A DNA stretch of 5,055 nt, taken from assembly GCA_034434635.1 (NCBI GenBank), contig DAOTYX010000122.1:1-5055 (forward strand). The letters run 5' to 3'. This DNA is from DAOTYX01 sp034434635 (GTDB lineage Bacteria; Chloroflexota; Anaerolineae; B4-G1; DUEL01). Below are positions 1 through 5,055 of this stretch, piece after piece. The notes below the pieces were generated by a model. The model did no database searches. It saw only the letters and a list, made by a program, of their open reading frames with translations, and was not told where the DNA came from. The position numbers and the translations under genes were made by a program. Positions within the stretch are counted from its first letter, which is position 1; the number at the start of each line of letters is the position of its first letter.

Positions 1-944
1 CCGTCGTCGGTCCACTGGTGCCAGTCAATGGGGTTGGACCAGCCGGGGGCGAAGCCCTTTGCGCCGCGGGCGATGTTCGCGGGGAAGACGCGCGCCACGC
101 CCTCGTCCGCGTCGCGGCTGTACACGCCGATGAAGTCGGCGGCGGCCTGCGGGTACTCGAAGAAGCCCAGCCATTCCCGCCAGTTGGCCAGCCTGGAGTA
201 GTTCACGCCGTTGTAGACCGGCCAGGTGAAGCGGTTGGAGGGGCCGGTCGGCTGGGTCCAGCAACCCGGCAGGCGGCAGTCGCCGGTGGAATGGACGGCC
301 ATCTGCGCGGCGTTGAAGGCGAACTCCAACCCTGAGGTGGGGCGATTCTGCGGGCCTGGGGCGAGCATGGCGTTGAGCCAGAACTTGTAGGAGAGGCTGG
401 AGGCGGTGGGGTTTTCCGGATGCGGGGTGACGGCCAGATAGCCCCGCCCTGCCGGCAGGAAGAGGTCAACCGCCGCGCGCAGGCGGTTTGTAGCCAGCGT
501 GTCCCGCACGGTGACCGTCACCCCCGCCGTGGAGGTGACCACCGACCAGGTCCACGGCTCGGCCCACTCGTACCCGTGCTCCTCCACCGGCAGGCACCAC
601 TCGATGCCGCCAACGGCCAGCCACCAGCCTTGCTCGGGCAGCCCCCAATTGGTCGGCTTGATGACCGGATTCTGGTACAGTTCGTTGCTGCCGGTGGGCT
701 TGTAGATCATCTGGTACACCCGCCCGCCCAGTTCCGGCAGGATCGTCACGCGCAGGGTGTCGTTCTCCAGCACCAGCAGGGTGTAGTCTCGTGGGCTGGG
801 GGTCGGGGTGGGGGTGCCGTAGCAGCCCCAATCGAGCCATCGGTAGGTGTAGGGGCCGTTGCTGCGCGTCTGGAGACAACGGGCGTAGGGGTAGGTGGGG
901 ATGGTCAGCGTGGCGGTCTGGAAGGAGGTCGTGCCGCGCTCCCG
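1..944 (-). CDS. DUF5107-family protein, no start codon (5' end lost at a junction) and running off the left edge
   Basis: A continuous frame gives about 310 residues. It begins near TTSFQTATLTIPTYPYARCL, continues through a short Pro/Thr linker (GTPTPTPSP) and reaches the domain core: LENDTLRVTILPELGGRVYQ, YKPTGSNELYQNPVIKPTNWG, GWWLAVGGIEWCLPVEEHGYEW, then FKFWLNAM-like text (YKFWLNAMLAPGP) and NYSRLANWREWLGFFEYPQA. The 'LGGR...YQNPVIKP...GGIEW..P..H' arrangement is what I recognise as DUF5107, a beta-sandwich domain resembling galactose mutarotases and of unknown function. Chloroflexota relatives are, from memory, usually secreted or lipoproteins. Here no signal peptide or start codon exists: upstream of about base 940 the frame only shadows the permease gene, and the nearest possible start is a GTG at 1025 with no ribosome site. 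I infer that the 5' end is missing. The frame is clean from there to base 1, where it is cut by the window edge. Family assignment is moderately sure; expression is doubtful. Confidence 0.72.
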
Positions 945-1624
945 CCGCAGTGGTAGAGGGGGATGGCCGACAGCGCGGCGAGGAGTGCCCCGCCCCAGCC
1001 CTGGCCCACTGTCGCCGCGATCCACCGGTGCGGAACGCAGACCTGAACGGCGGCGCTGGCGAGGATGCCGATGGTGAAGGTGAATCCGACCCATTCGCCC
1101 AGGCGCAACGCGTTGCGGGCAAGCCCGCGCCACGAGAATCTCGCTGCAGGGGTGGGGCGCGTGGCGGCGGCGTGGATGGCCGGGCGCAGGAACAGCGCCG
1201 GGTCGAGCCGGGAGGCCAGCAAGCCCAGGGTCAGGGAGAGCAGGAGCACGCCGAGAAACTGGTGCACGGCGGCACGCACCCCCAATCCACCGGCAACCAT
1301 CAGCAGGAGCGTTGGGTTGAGCAGCGATGAGGCGGAGAGGAAGGCCAGCACCGGCCCCGGCGAAGCCCCTCGTTGGAGGAGCGAGATGAGCAGCGGCACC
1401 GTGCCGCTGGTCGCGGCGGGGGAGAGGCTCCCCAGGCAGGCCGCGCCCAACACCGTCGCCGGTCCACCGTTCTCCAGATGCGCCTCCCAGCGGCAGAGCA
1501 GGTTCACCTGCCCAAGGAGTGCAGCCAGGGCGATGCCGCCCAGGACGTATGGGCCGAGGCGCAGCGTCAGTTCCCAGGCGGTCAGCGCGATCAACACCAG
1601 CCCTGAGAGAGGATCAGCCGCCAT
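905..1624 (-). CDS. ArsP/DUF318-type permease, 3'-truncated
   Basis: This is a 239-residue very hydrophobic protein with several membrane segments, roughly residues 7-40, 58-82, 90-140 and 178-195. Residues 64-103 (LGSLSPAATSGTVPLLISLL then QRGASPGPVLAFLSASSLLNP) form the first half-repeat signature of the ArsP_1/DUF318 permeases, predicted efflux transporters for metals or organoarsenicals; the substrate cannot be read here. The family has two such halves and is usually about 300 residues or more. The second signature starts at residues 221-230 (IPLYHCGGSA), and then the protein changes to ARPPSRPPR and stops. The last nine residues are the DUF5107 gene read in another frame, so the true C-terminal part is lost and function is unlikely. 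The ATG start lies 4 bases after the M23 stop codon. An AGGAG lies only 1 base before the ATG, which is unusually close, so a GTG at codon 10 is a possible alternative start. Confidence 0.8.
   Translation of the reverse strand: MAADPLSGLVLIALTAWELTLRLGPYVLGGIALAALLGQVNLLCRWEAHLENGGPATVLGAACLGSLSPAATSGTVPLLISLLQRGASPGPVLAFLSASSLLNPTLLLMVAGGLGVRAAVHQFLGVLLLSLTLGLLASRLDPALFLRPAIHAAATRPTPAARFSWRGLARNALRLGEWVGFTFTIGILASAAVQVCVPHRWIAATVGQGWGGALLAALSAIPLYHCGGSAARPPSRPPR
925..940. other. Deletion or assembly junction between permease 3' part and DUF5107 5' part
   Basis: Read on the minus strand, recognisable permease sequence ends at its CGGSA residues (bases 949-935). Recognisable DUF5107-protein sequence begins about 5 to 15 bases later in a different frame (from about 932, residues TTSFQTATLTIP). 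Neither a permease C-terminal half nor a signal peptide for the next gene is present. One loss event joining two neighbouring genes explains both defects. The exact breakpoint cannot be fixed to a base without homologues. Confidence 0.65.
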
Positions 1625-1628
1625 GCTC

Positions 1629-2438
1629 CTATTCTACACTCTGAGGGCTCTCGCCCGGCCTGCTTTCCACAAACGCCGCCGGGTCGAGGTAGCCGTAGAA
1701 GTCGGGGTGAGCGCGGGCCGGATCGTCATCCCAGGTGTAGGCGACGCCGGCCGTGTGGCCGTTGCAGGCCGCGCCCGCGCTGTCCGGCGGAAACAGGTTG
1801 GAGCCATCCCGAAAGGTCCGCATCTCCCAGTGCAGGTGGCTGTTGGCCCCCTGGTCGAGCACGACGGCGAGCACCTGACCGCGTGCCACCGGTTGACCTG
1901 GCTGTACCTGCATGTCCTCCACGTGCCAGTAGACGGAATAGACGGGCGGGCCATCGGGCAGGAAGTGCTCGACGATGATCACGCCGTCGGCGGCGGTTTC
2001 CAGGGTGAAGACGACCACCCCGTCGGCCACGGCGTGCACCGGTTGGTGGGCGGCCCATCCCCAGACGACCTGCCCTCCCGCGTCGAGTGCGAACAGATCG
2101 AGGCCGGCGTGGTAGAGTTGGCTGAAGGGTACCGGATGGCCGGCTGCATCTCGAAAGCAGTTGTCGCGATCGCCCAGGGCGGGGTTCTGCGCGCCGTAGC
2201 GCGTGTCCACGGCCAATGGCCCGCTGGTTCCGGGGATGTAGGGGCCGTAGGCGTGGGCGGGCAGCAGCGGGAAGTCGAAGGCGGTTGCGGCGGGCGGTGT
2301 GGGCCAGGGGGTGAAGGGTGGGGCGGTGGGGATGGCCGGCGGTTCGCCGCGCGCACGCCACTGTCGAAGACTGACCAGCAGGGCCAGCGCAGCCAGCCCG
2401 GCGAAGATCAACGCGGAGATCGTCGCCCTTCGACCCAT
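1629..2438 (-). CDS. Membrane-anchored M23 (LytM-type) metallopeptidase
   Basis: This is a 269-residue protein. Residues 5-26 are a hydrophobic signal anchor after basic MGRR, followed by a Pro-rich linker at about 32-53, so the catalytic part should lie outside the membrane. The peptidase domain spans about 105-215. Its zinc ligands are visible: H110 and D114 in YHAGLDLF, and H203 in SHLHWEMR, with the usual catalytic histidines H172 (YWHVED) and H201. The surrounding AVADGVVVF and PGQPVARGQVLA are typical M23 text. M23 enzymes cut peptide bonds in peptidoglycan cross-links or act as envelope regulators; this copy keeps the residues for activity. I chose the ATG at 2438 because the signal anchor begins there; the open frame further upstream is only repeat array and cupin antiframe. 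No Shine-Dalgarno motif precedes this ATG. The stop codon TAG is 4 bases before the permease ATG, implying coupled translation. Confidence 0.88.
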   Translation of the reverse strand: MGRRATISALIFAGLAALALLVSLRQWRARGEPPAIPTAPPFTPWPTPPAATAFDFPLLPAHAYGPYIPGTSGPLAVDTRYGAQNPALGDRDNCFRDAAGHPVPFSQLYHAGLDLFALDAGGQVVWGWAAHQPVHAVADGVVVFTLETAADGVIIVEHFLPDGPPVYSVYWHVEDMQVQPGQPVARGQVLAVVLDQGANSHLHWEMRTFRDGSNLFPPDSAGAACNGHTAGVAYTWDDDPARAHPDFYGYLDPAAFVESRPGESPQSVE

Positions 2439-2443
2439 CACAG

Positions 2444-2716
2444 TTGCTTTGGATTGCGGCGCCTTGTCGCCGCTTTCTTTGGCTTGCGGCGACTCGTCGC
2501 CGCTTTGCTTTGGACTGCGGCGACTTGTCGCCGCTTTGTTTGGATTGCGGCGCCTTGTCGCCGCTTTGCTTTGGACTGCGGCGACTTGTCGCCGCTTTGT
2601 TTGGATTGCGGCGCCTTGTCGCCGCTTTCTCTGGCTTGCGGCGACTTGTCGCCGCTTTGCTTTGGACTGCGGCGCCTTGTCGCCGCTTTCTTTGGCTTGC
2701 AGCGCCTCGTCGCCAC
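2444..2716. repeat. Array of nine 18-base palindromes at 30/31-base spacing
   Basis: Nine copies of a palindrome start at 2456, 2486, 2517, 2547, 2578, 2608, 2638, 2669 and 2699. Copies 3, 5 and 7 read GCGGCGACTTGTCGCCGC and copy 2 reads GCGGCGACTCGTCGCCGC; these have perfect 8-base arms around a 2-base centre. Copies 1, 4, 6 and 8 read GCGGCGCCTTGTCGCCGC, with one arm mismatch. Copy 9 is decayed. The linkers are 12-13 bases and of three kinds: TTTCTTTGGCTT, TTTGCTTTGGACT and TTTGTTTGGATT. Each copy could form a GC-rich hairpin in RNA or a cruciform in DNA. The array occupies nearly the whole gap between the cupin stop (2734) and the M23 start (2438). It resembles REP/BIME-style intergenic repeats in form; its function is unknown. 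The 30/31-base period means it cannot encode a periodic protein. Confidence 0.95.
2504..2625. repeat. Perfect 61-base tandem duplication inside the palindrome array
   Basis: Bases 2504-2564 and 2565-2625 are identical. Each 61-base unit holds two palindromes, the GAC form and then the GCC form, with the 13-base and the 12-base linker. This shows the array grew at least once by duplicating a two-palindrome block, probably by slippage or unequal exchange. Confidence 0.95.
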
Positions 2717-2733
2717 TTTGGAAAACGCTGGCG

Positions 2734-3057
2734 CTACCGGTAGTCCTCGCGCAGCGGATGCCAGGCGTCGAGGGCGACCGTGGGCTCATCCAGGATGATT
2801 GCGCCGTGTGGCACGCCCGAGGGGATGCACACGCCCTCGTGCGCGCGGAGCAGGCGCGTCTCCTGTCCGAGCGTGAACTGCATCGCCCCACGGACGACGT
2901 AGGTGATCTGCTCGTGCGGGTGGGAGTGCTCCGGGATCACGCTGCCCGGCGCGAAATCGAAGAACGTCACCATGCAGTGGTCGAGGTAGACCGCGCGGCG
3001 CGTGACGCCCGGCAGCGCGGCGACCCCCGGCAGGTCGTCCACGGCGAAAAAGGTCAT
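2734..3057 (-). CDS. Small single-domain cupin protein
   Basis: This is a 107-residue protein, a normal length for a one-domain cupin. Motif 1 is PGSVIPEHSHPHEQITYVVRG at about residues 37-57, carrying the HxH and E metal ligands in HSHPHEQ. Motif 2 is EGVCIPSGVPHGAI at about 74-87, with PxGxPH supplying the last His. The metal site therefore looks complete. Cupins of this kind are used as small enzymes, sugar or oxalate binders or sensors; the sequence does not show which. I chose the ATG at 3057 rather than the TTG at 3072, because a strong AAGGAGG lies 5 bases before the ATG. The gene starts 11 bases after the lipA stop and so is probably transcribed with lipA. Its stop lies in a short palindrome, CTACCGGTAG at 2734-2743. 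After it comes the palindrome array. Confidence 0.88.
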   Translation of the reverse strand: MTFFAVDDLPGVAALPGVTRRAVYLDHCMVTFFDFAPGSVIPEHSHPHEQITYVVRGAMQFTLGQETRLLRAHEGVCIPSGVPHGAIILDEPTVALDAWHPLREDYR

Positions 3058-3062
3058 CGTTC

Positions 3063-3069
3063 CCTCCTT
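3063..3069 (-). promoter_or_regulatory. Strong ribosome binding site of the cupin gene
   Basis: The minus strand reads AAGGAGG here, 5 bases before the ATG at 3057-3055. It overlaps the last base of the lipA stop codon TGA (3071-3069). It decides the cupin start and is the clearest Shine-Dalgarno site in the window. Confidence 0.85.
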
Positions 3070-3977
3070 CAAGATGTCGAGGCGATCTCCAACGGTGCGG
3101 CGTGGAATGAGGAACGCACCAGCGGCGCGCTCTCCACGTGACGAAAGCCCATCGCCAACCCCTGCTGGCGGAACTCCTCGAACTCCTCAGGGGTGTAGTA
3201 ACGGGCGATGGGGAGATGCTGGCGCGTCGGCTGCAGATACTGGCCCACGGTCAGGATATCCACGTCCGCGCGGCGCAGGTCAGCCATCACCGCCAGCACT
3301 TCGTCGGGAGTCTCTCCCAGGCCGACCATCAGCCCGCTTTTGGTCTGCGCCTGCGGCCACAGCCGTTTGGCGTTCTCCAGTACGGCCAGGCTCCACTCGT
3401 ATCGGTTGCGCGGCTGGACCCTACGAAACAGCCGGGGCACGGTCTCGACGTTGTGGTTGAGCACGTCGGGGCGGGCGTCCATCACGCTCCGCAGCGGTTC
3501 GATCTGCCCCCCGAAGTCCGGGATGAGCACCTCGACGGTGCAGTGGGGAAGGGCGGCGCGCACCTGGCGGATGGTCTCGGCGAAGAGGCCGGCTCCCCCG
3601 TCGGGCAGGTCGTCGCGAGTGACGGAGGTGATCACGGCGTGACGCAACCCCAGGGCCCGCGCCGCCTCCGCCACACGACGCGGCTCGTCGGGATCGGGTG
3701 GGGCGGGCCGGCCGGTCTTCACGTTGCAGAAGCGGCAGGCGCGGGTGCAGGTGTCGCCCAGGATGAGGAACGTGGCGGTGCGCCGGTTCCAGCAGTCGCC
3801 GATGTTGGGACAGTGCGCCTCCTCACAGACGGTGTGCAGTCCCTGCGCGCGCATCAGCCGTTTCAGTTCGTGGACGCCCGCGCCCGTGCGCGGCGGCACG
3901 CGCAGCCACGGAGGACGGCGCTGAGGGTTGGACGGCGTGGCCTGCCTTGCGGATTCCTTCATTCCAGTCTCAGCCAT
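3069..3977 (-). CDS. lipA: Lipoyl synthase
   Basis: This radical SAM enzyme inserts two sulfur atoms into protein-bound octanoyl groups to make lipoate on E2 subunits and the glycine cleavage H protein. At 302 residues it has the family's usual length. The auxiliary iron-sulfur cluster motif is C51, C56 and C62 (CEEAHCPNIGDCW). The radical SAM CX3CX2C motif is C77, C81 and C84 (CTRACRFCNV). Further family text includes TSVTRDDLPDGGA (118-130), NHNVETVPRL (174-183), KSGLMVGLGET (213-223) and GQYLQPTRQHLP (245-256). The C-terminal RSS motif is R288-S290. All key residues are intact. The ATG at 3977 overlaps the end of the PHP gene by 19 bases. A second ATG at 3962 overlaps the PHP stop as ATGA and would remove five residues; neither has a strong ribosome site. 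No lipB is visible nearby. Confidence 0.96.
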   Translation of the reverse strand: MAETGMKESARQATPSNPQRRPPWLRVPPRTGAGVHELKRLMRAQGLHTVCEEAHCPNIGDCWNRRTATFLILGDTCTRACRFCNVKTGRPAPPDPDEPRRVAEAARALGLRHAVITSVTRDDLPDGGAGLFAETIRQVRAALPHCTVEVLIPDFGGQIEPLRSVMDARPDVLNHNVETVPRLFRRVQPRNRYEWSLAVLENAKRLWPQAQTKSGLMVGLGETPDEVLAVMADLRRADVDILTVGQYLQPTRQHLPIARYYTPEEFEEFRQQGLAMGFRHVESAPLVRSSFHAAPLEIASTS

Positions 3978-4768
3978 TCCACATTTCGTTGTCGGAAAGT
4001 GGCCAGCCGCTCGAAGCCGGCCTGGCGTACCAGCGCCAGCCCGTGGTCGAAGTCCGCCCCCACGTCCTCCGGGCGGTGGGCGTCTGAGCCGAAGGTCACG
4101 ATCTGCCCACCTTCCTCACGGAACCAGCGCAGCACCTGAACTGCAGGGCCGGGCGCGCCCATCCCACGGCGCTGATAGGAGGTGTTCACCTCCAGCCCTT
4201 TGCCTCTTTCGGCCAGCGCGTGTAACACGCGACGCACGCGGGCCTCGTGGGGGCGGTAGTCCAGTTCCTGCAGTCCGAAGCGGAAAAAGGTTGCCCGCCG
4301 GATGATGTCCGGATGCGCCAGCACGTCGAACTCGCCCTCTTCGGCCAGGCGGGCCAGGTGGTCAAAGTAGAGCGCCAGTCCTTCATCCAGGGCCAGGCCG
4401 TTGAAGAAGGCAGCGTCGAAGGTGGGACGCTCGCCAGCCCAGTGGAGTGAGCCCAGGACGAAGTCGTAGTCGTGAGCGGCCAACAGGGGTTCGATCTGGC
4501 GGCGGTAGAGGTGGGGCTCGCCGCACTCGATGCCCGCACACAGGGTCAGATGCCCATCGAGGTCGGCGCGACAGCGCTGCACGGCCTGCCAGTGCTCATC
4601 GGGGCGGAAGTAGGCGTGGCAGGGGTCCAGCGGCTCGAAGTCCACGTGGTCGGTGATGGTGATCCTGCTCATCCCCCGCGTCAGCGCCGCCTGGCAGACC
4701 GCCTCCATCGTCGCCTGGCTGTCGCAGGAGAATTCAGTGTGGACGTGCTGATCCGGTAGGTGTCTCAC
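3959..4768 (-). CDS. PHP-domain phosphoesterase, histidinol-phosphatase (HisJ) type
   Basis: Counting from the GTG at 4768, the protein has 269 residues. The PHP metal-binding residues are all present: H8 and H10 (DQHVHTEFS), D40-H41 (ITDHVDFEP), E81 (GIECGEPHL), H109 (LGSLHW), H152 (LAHPDIIRRA), and D229 with H231 (GSDAHRPEDVG). The pattern and length fit the HisJ/HisK branch, which hydrolyses histidinol phosphate in histidine synthesis. There are no his genes nearby, so another phosphate ester substrate is possible. The frame is open further upstream to a GTG at 4876, but the extra 36 residues (rich in Arg and Pro) look unlike the family, whose members start just before the HxH motif. No Shine-Dalgarno motif precedes either GTG, so the start is uncertain. 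The stop overlaps lipA, suggesting joint transcription. Confidence 0.87.
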   Translation of the reverse strand: MRHLPDQHVHTEFSCDSQATMEAVCQAALTRGMSRITITDHVDFEPLDPCHAYFRPDEHWQAVQRCRADLDGHLTLCAGIECGEPHLYRRQIEPLLAAHDYDFVLGSLHWAGERPTFDAAFFNGLALDEGLALYFDHLARLAEEGEFDVLAHPDIIRRATFFRFGLQELDYRPHEARVRRVLHALAERGKGLEVNTSYQRRGMGAPGPAVQVLRWFREEGGQIVTFGSDAHRPEDVGADFDHGLALVRQAGFERLATFRQRNVEWLRLE

Positions 4769-4885
4769 TAGTACGTGCGGGAGGGTAGAAGGTAATGTCG
4801 CACGCCAACCTCGACTTCGCTCATTCTGGGGCCTCCGCTGACGCAAATGGGGTGCGGTTCCTGTGAATGTGACCACATCATAAAG
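4769..4885. other. Gap between transposase remnant and PHP gene
   Basis: These 117 bases hold no convincing gene, terminator or hairpin. On the minus strand the bases just before the PHP GTG are pyrimidine-rich (CTACCCTCCCGCACG), with no ribosome site. AT-rich text at about 4868-4890 could hold a promoter for the PHP-lipA-cupin unit, but I cannot identify -35 and -10 boxes with confidence. Confidence 0.4.
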
Positions 4886-5055
4886 TTAGAAGTTACGCAG
4901 TTGATCTTTATTGCCACGAACCACCAGCGCAAAGGCCAGGACAGCTTCCTCATGCTTCGTCAGTCGGCGCAGCAGATTGCGCCCCGCTGTGCTTTTGGGG
5001 CGTCCCCGGCCCGCTTTGGGTTCGGGCGGTGGTTCTGCCAGTTCCGCCTGGCTCA
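4886..5055 (-). pseudogene. IS66-type transposase fragment, cut at the window edge and truncated at the 3' end
   Basis: The frame enters from the right edge and gives 55 residues before a TAA at 4888-4886. A Pro-rich stretch (AELAEPPPEPKAG) is followed by RGRPKSTAGRNLLRRLTKHE and EAVLAFAL. This matches the part of IS66 transposases that reads 'RGRPK...ARNLLDRL..H...VLAF'. In intact IS66 proteins this is followed by a VPFDNNQAERDLR-like segment with the catalytic glutamate and about 100 more residues. Here it changes to VVRGNKDQLRNF and stops, so the active site is lost and the copy should be inactive. I see no terminal inverted repeat. The identification rests on about 28 residues, so it is probable rather than certain. 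It suggests past insertion next to the PHP gene. Confidence 0.68.

Noticed and set aside
466..1122. Minus-strand open frame of 218 codons across the junction
   Set aside because: It is a third frame over the permease and DUF5107 regions, composed of low-complexity Arg/Pro/His text. The other two frames carry recognisable domains.
2444..2716. CRISPR array
   Set aside because: The repeated unit is an 18-base perfect palindrome, and the linkers are 12-13 bases and nearly identical. There are no unique spacers and no cas genes.
2444..2716. Rho-independent terminator after the cupin gene
   Set aside because: The palindromes could stop or stabilise a transcript, but none is followed by a run of T in the direction of transcription.
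1065..2798. Very long plus-strand open frame (577 codons)
   Set aside because: It runs antisense through the permease, the M23 gene and the palindrome array. Its translation has no family features, and its repeated part simply reads the GC-rich palindromes, which lack stop codons.
2439..2891. N-terminal extension of the M23 gene through the repeat array
   Set aside because: The extension reads the array in shifting frames (SGDKSPQSK, AATSRR and KRRQVAA patterns) and then the cupin gene out of frame. The signal anchor begins exactly at the ATG at 2438.
3138..4139. Plus-strand open frame of 333 codons opposite lipA
   Set aside because: It is a shadow of lipA and the PHP gene; the lipA translation has all its catalytic motifs and the opposite frame shows no family.
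4768..4953. Small minus-strand frame of 61 codons with a hydrophobic start, upstream of the PHP gene
   Set aside because: Its first part is the transposase remnant in another frame; it has no ribosome site and no recognisable motif.

Overview
The window looks like chromosomal DNA of a high-GC bacterium. The DUF5107-type protein, the short signal-anchored M23 peptidase and the style of the palindromic intergenic repeats all suggest Chloroflexota (Anaerolineae-like). That assignment is inference from protein character; no rRNA or other marker is present. Every gene I can support lies on the minus strand, so the biological reading order runs from the right edge (base 5055) to the left edge (base 1).

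Right edge to about 3070: a 3'-truncated IS66-type transposase remnant (5055-4886) is followed by a 117-base gap with no gene. Then come a complete PHP-domain phosphoesterase of the histidinol-phosphatase (HisJ) type and lipoyl synthase LipA, which overlap. A small one-domain cupin follows 11 bases after lipA, and its strong ribosome binding site lies across the lipA stop codon. PHP, lipA and the cupin therefore look like one transcription unit.

2734 to 2438: the gap between the cupin and the next gene is filled almost entirely by nine copies of an 18-base GC-rich palindrome at 30/31-base spacing. It includes a perfect 61-base tandem duplication. The array is not coding: its period is not a multiple of three, although it stays open in several frames and so produces long false ORFs on both strands.

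2438 to the left edge: a membrane-anchored M23 (LytM-type) metallopeptidase with all its metal ligands is followed, with only 4 bases between stop and start, by an ArsP/DUF318-type permease. The permease breaks off inside its second signature motif. Within a few bases, a different frame takes up a DUF5107-family protein that has no start codon and no signal peptide, and this runs off the left edge. The simplest reading is that one deletion, or an assembly join, near bases 925-940 removed both the 3' part of the permease gene and the 5' part of the DUF5107 gene.

I do not see a convincing new multi-gene system. The two items most worth following up are the permease/DUF5107 junction and the palindromic repeat array, which forms the upstream region of the M23 gene.
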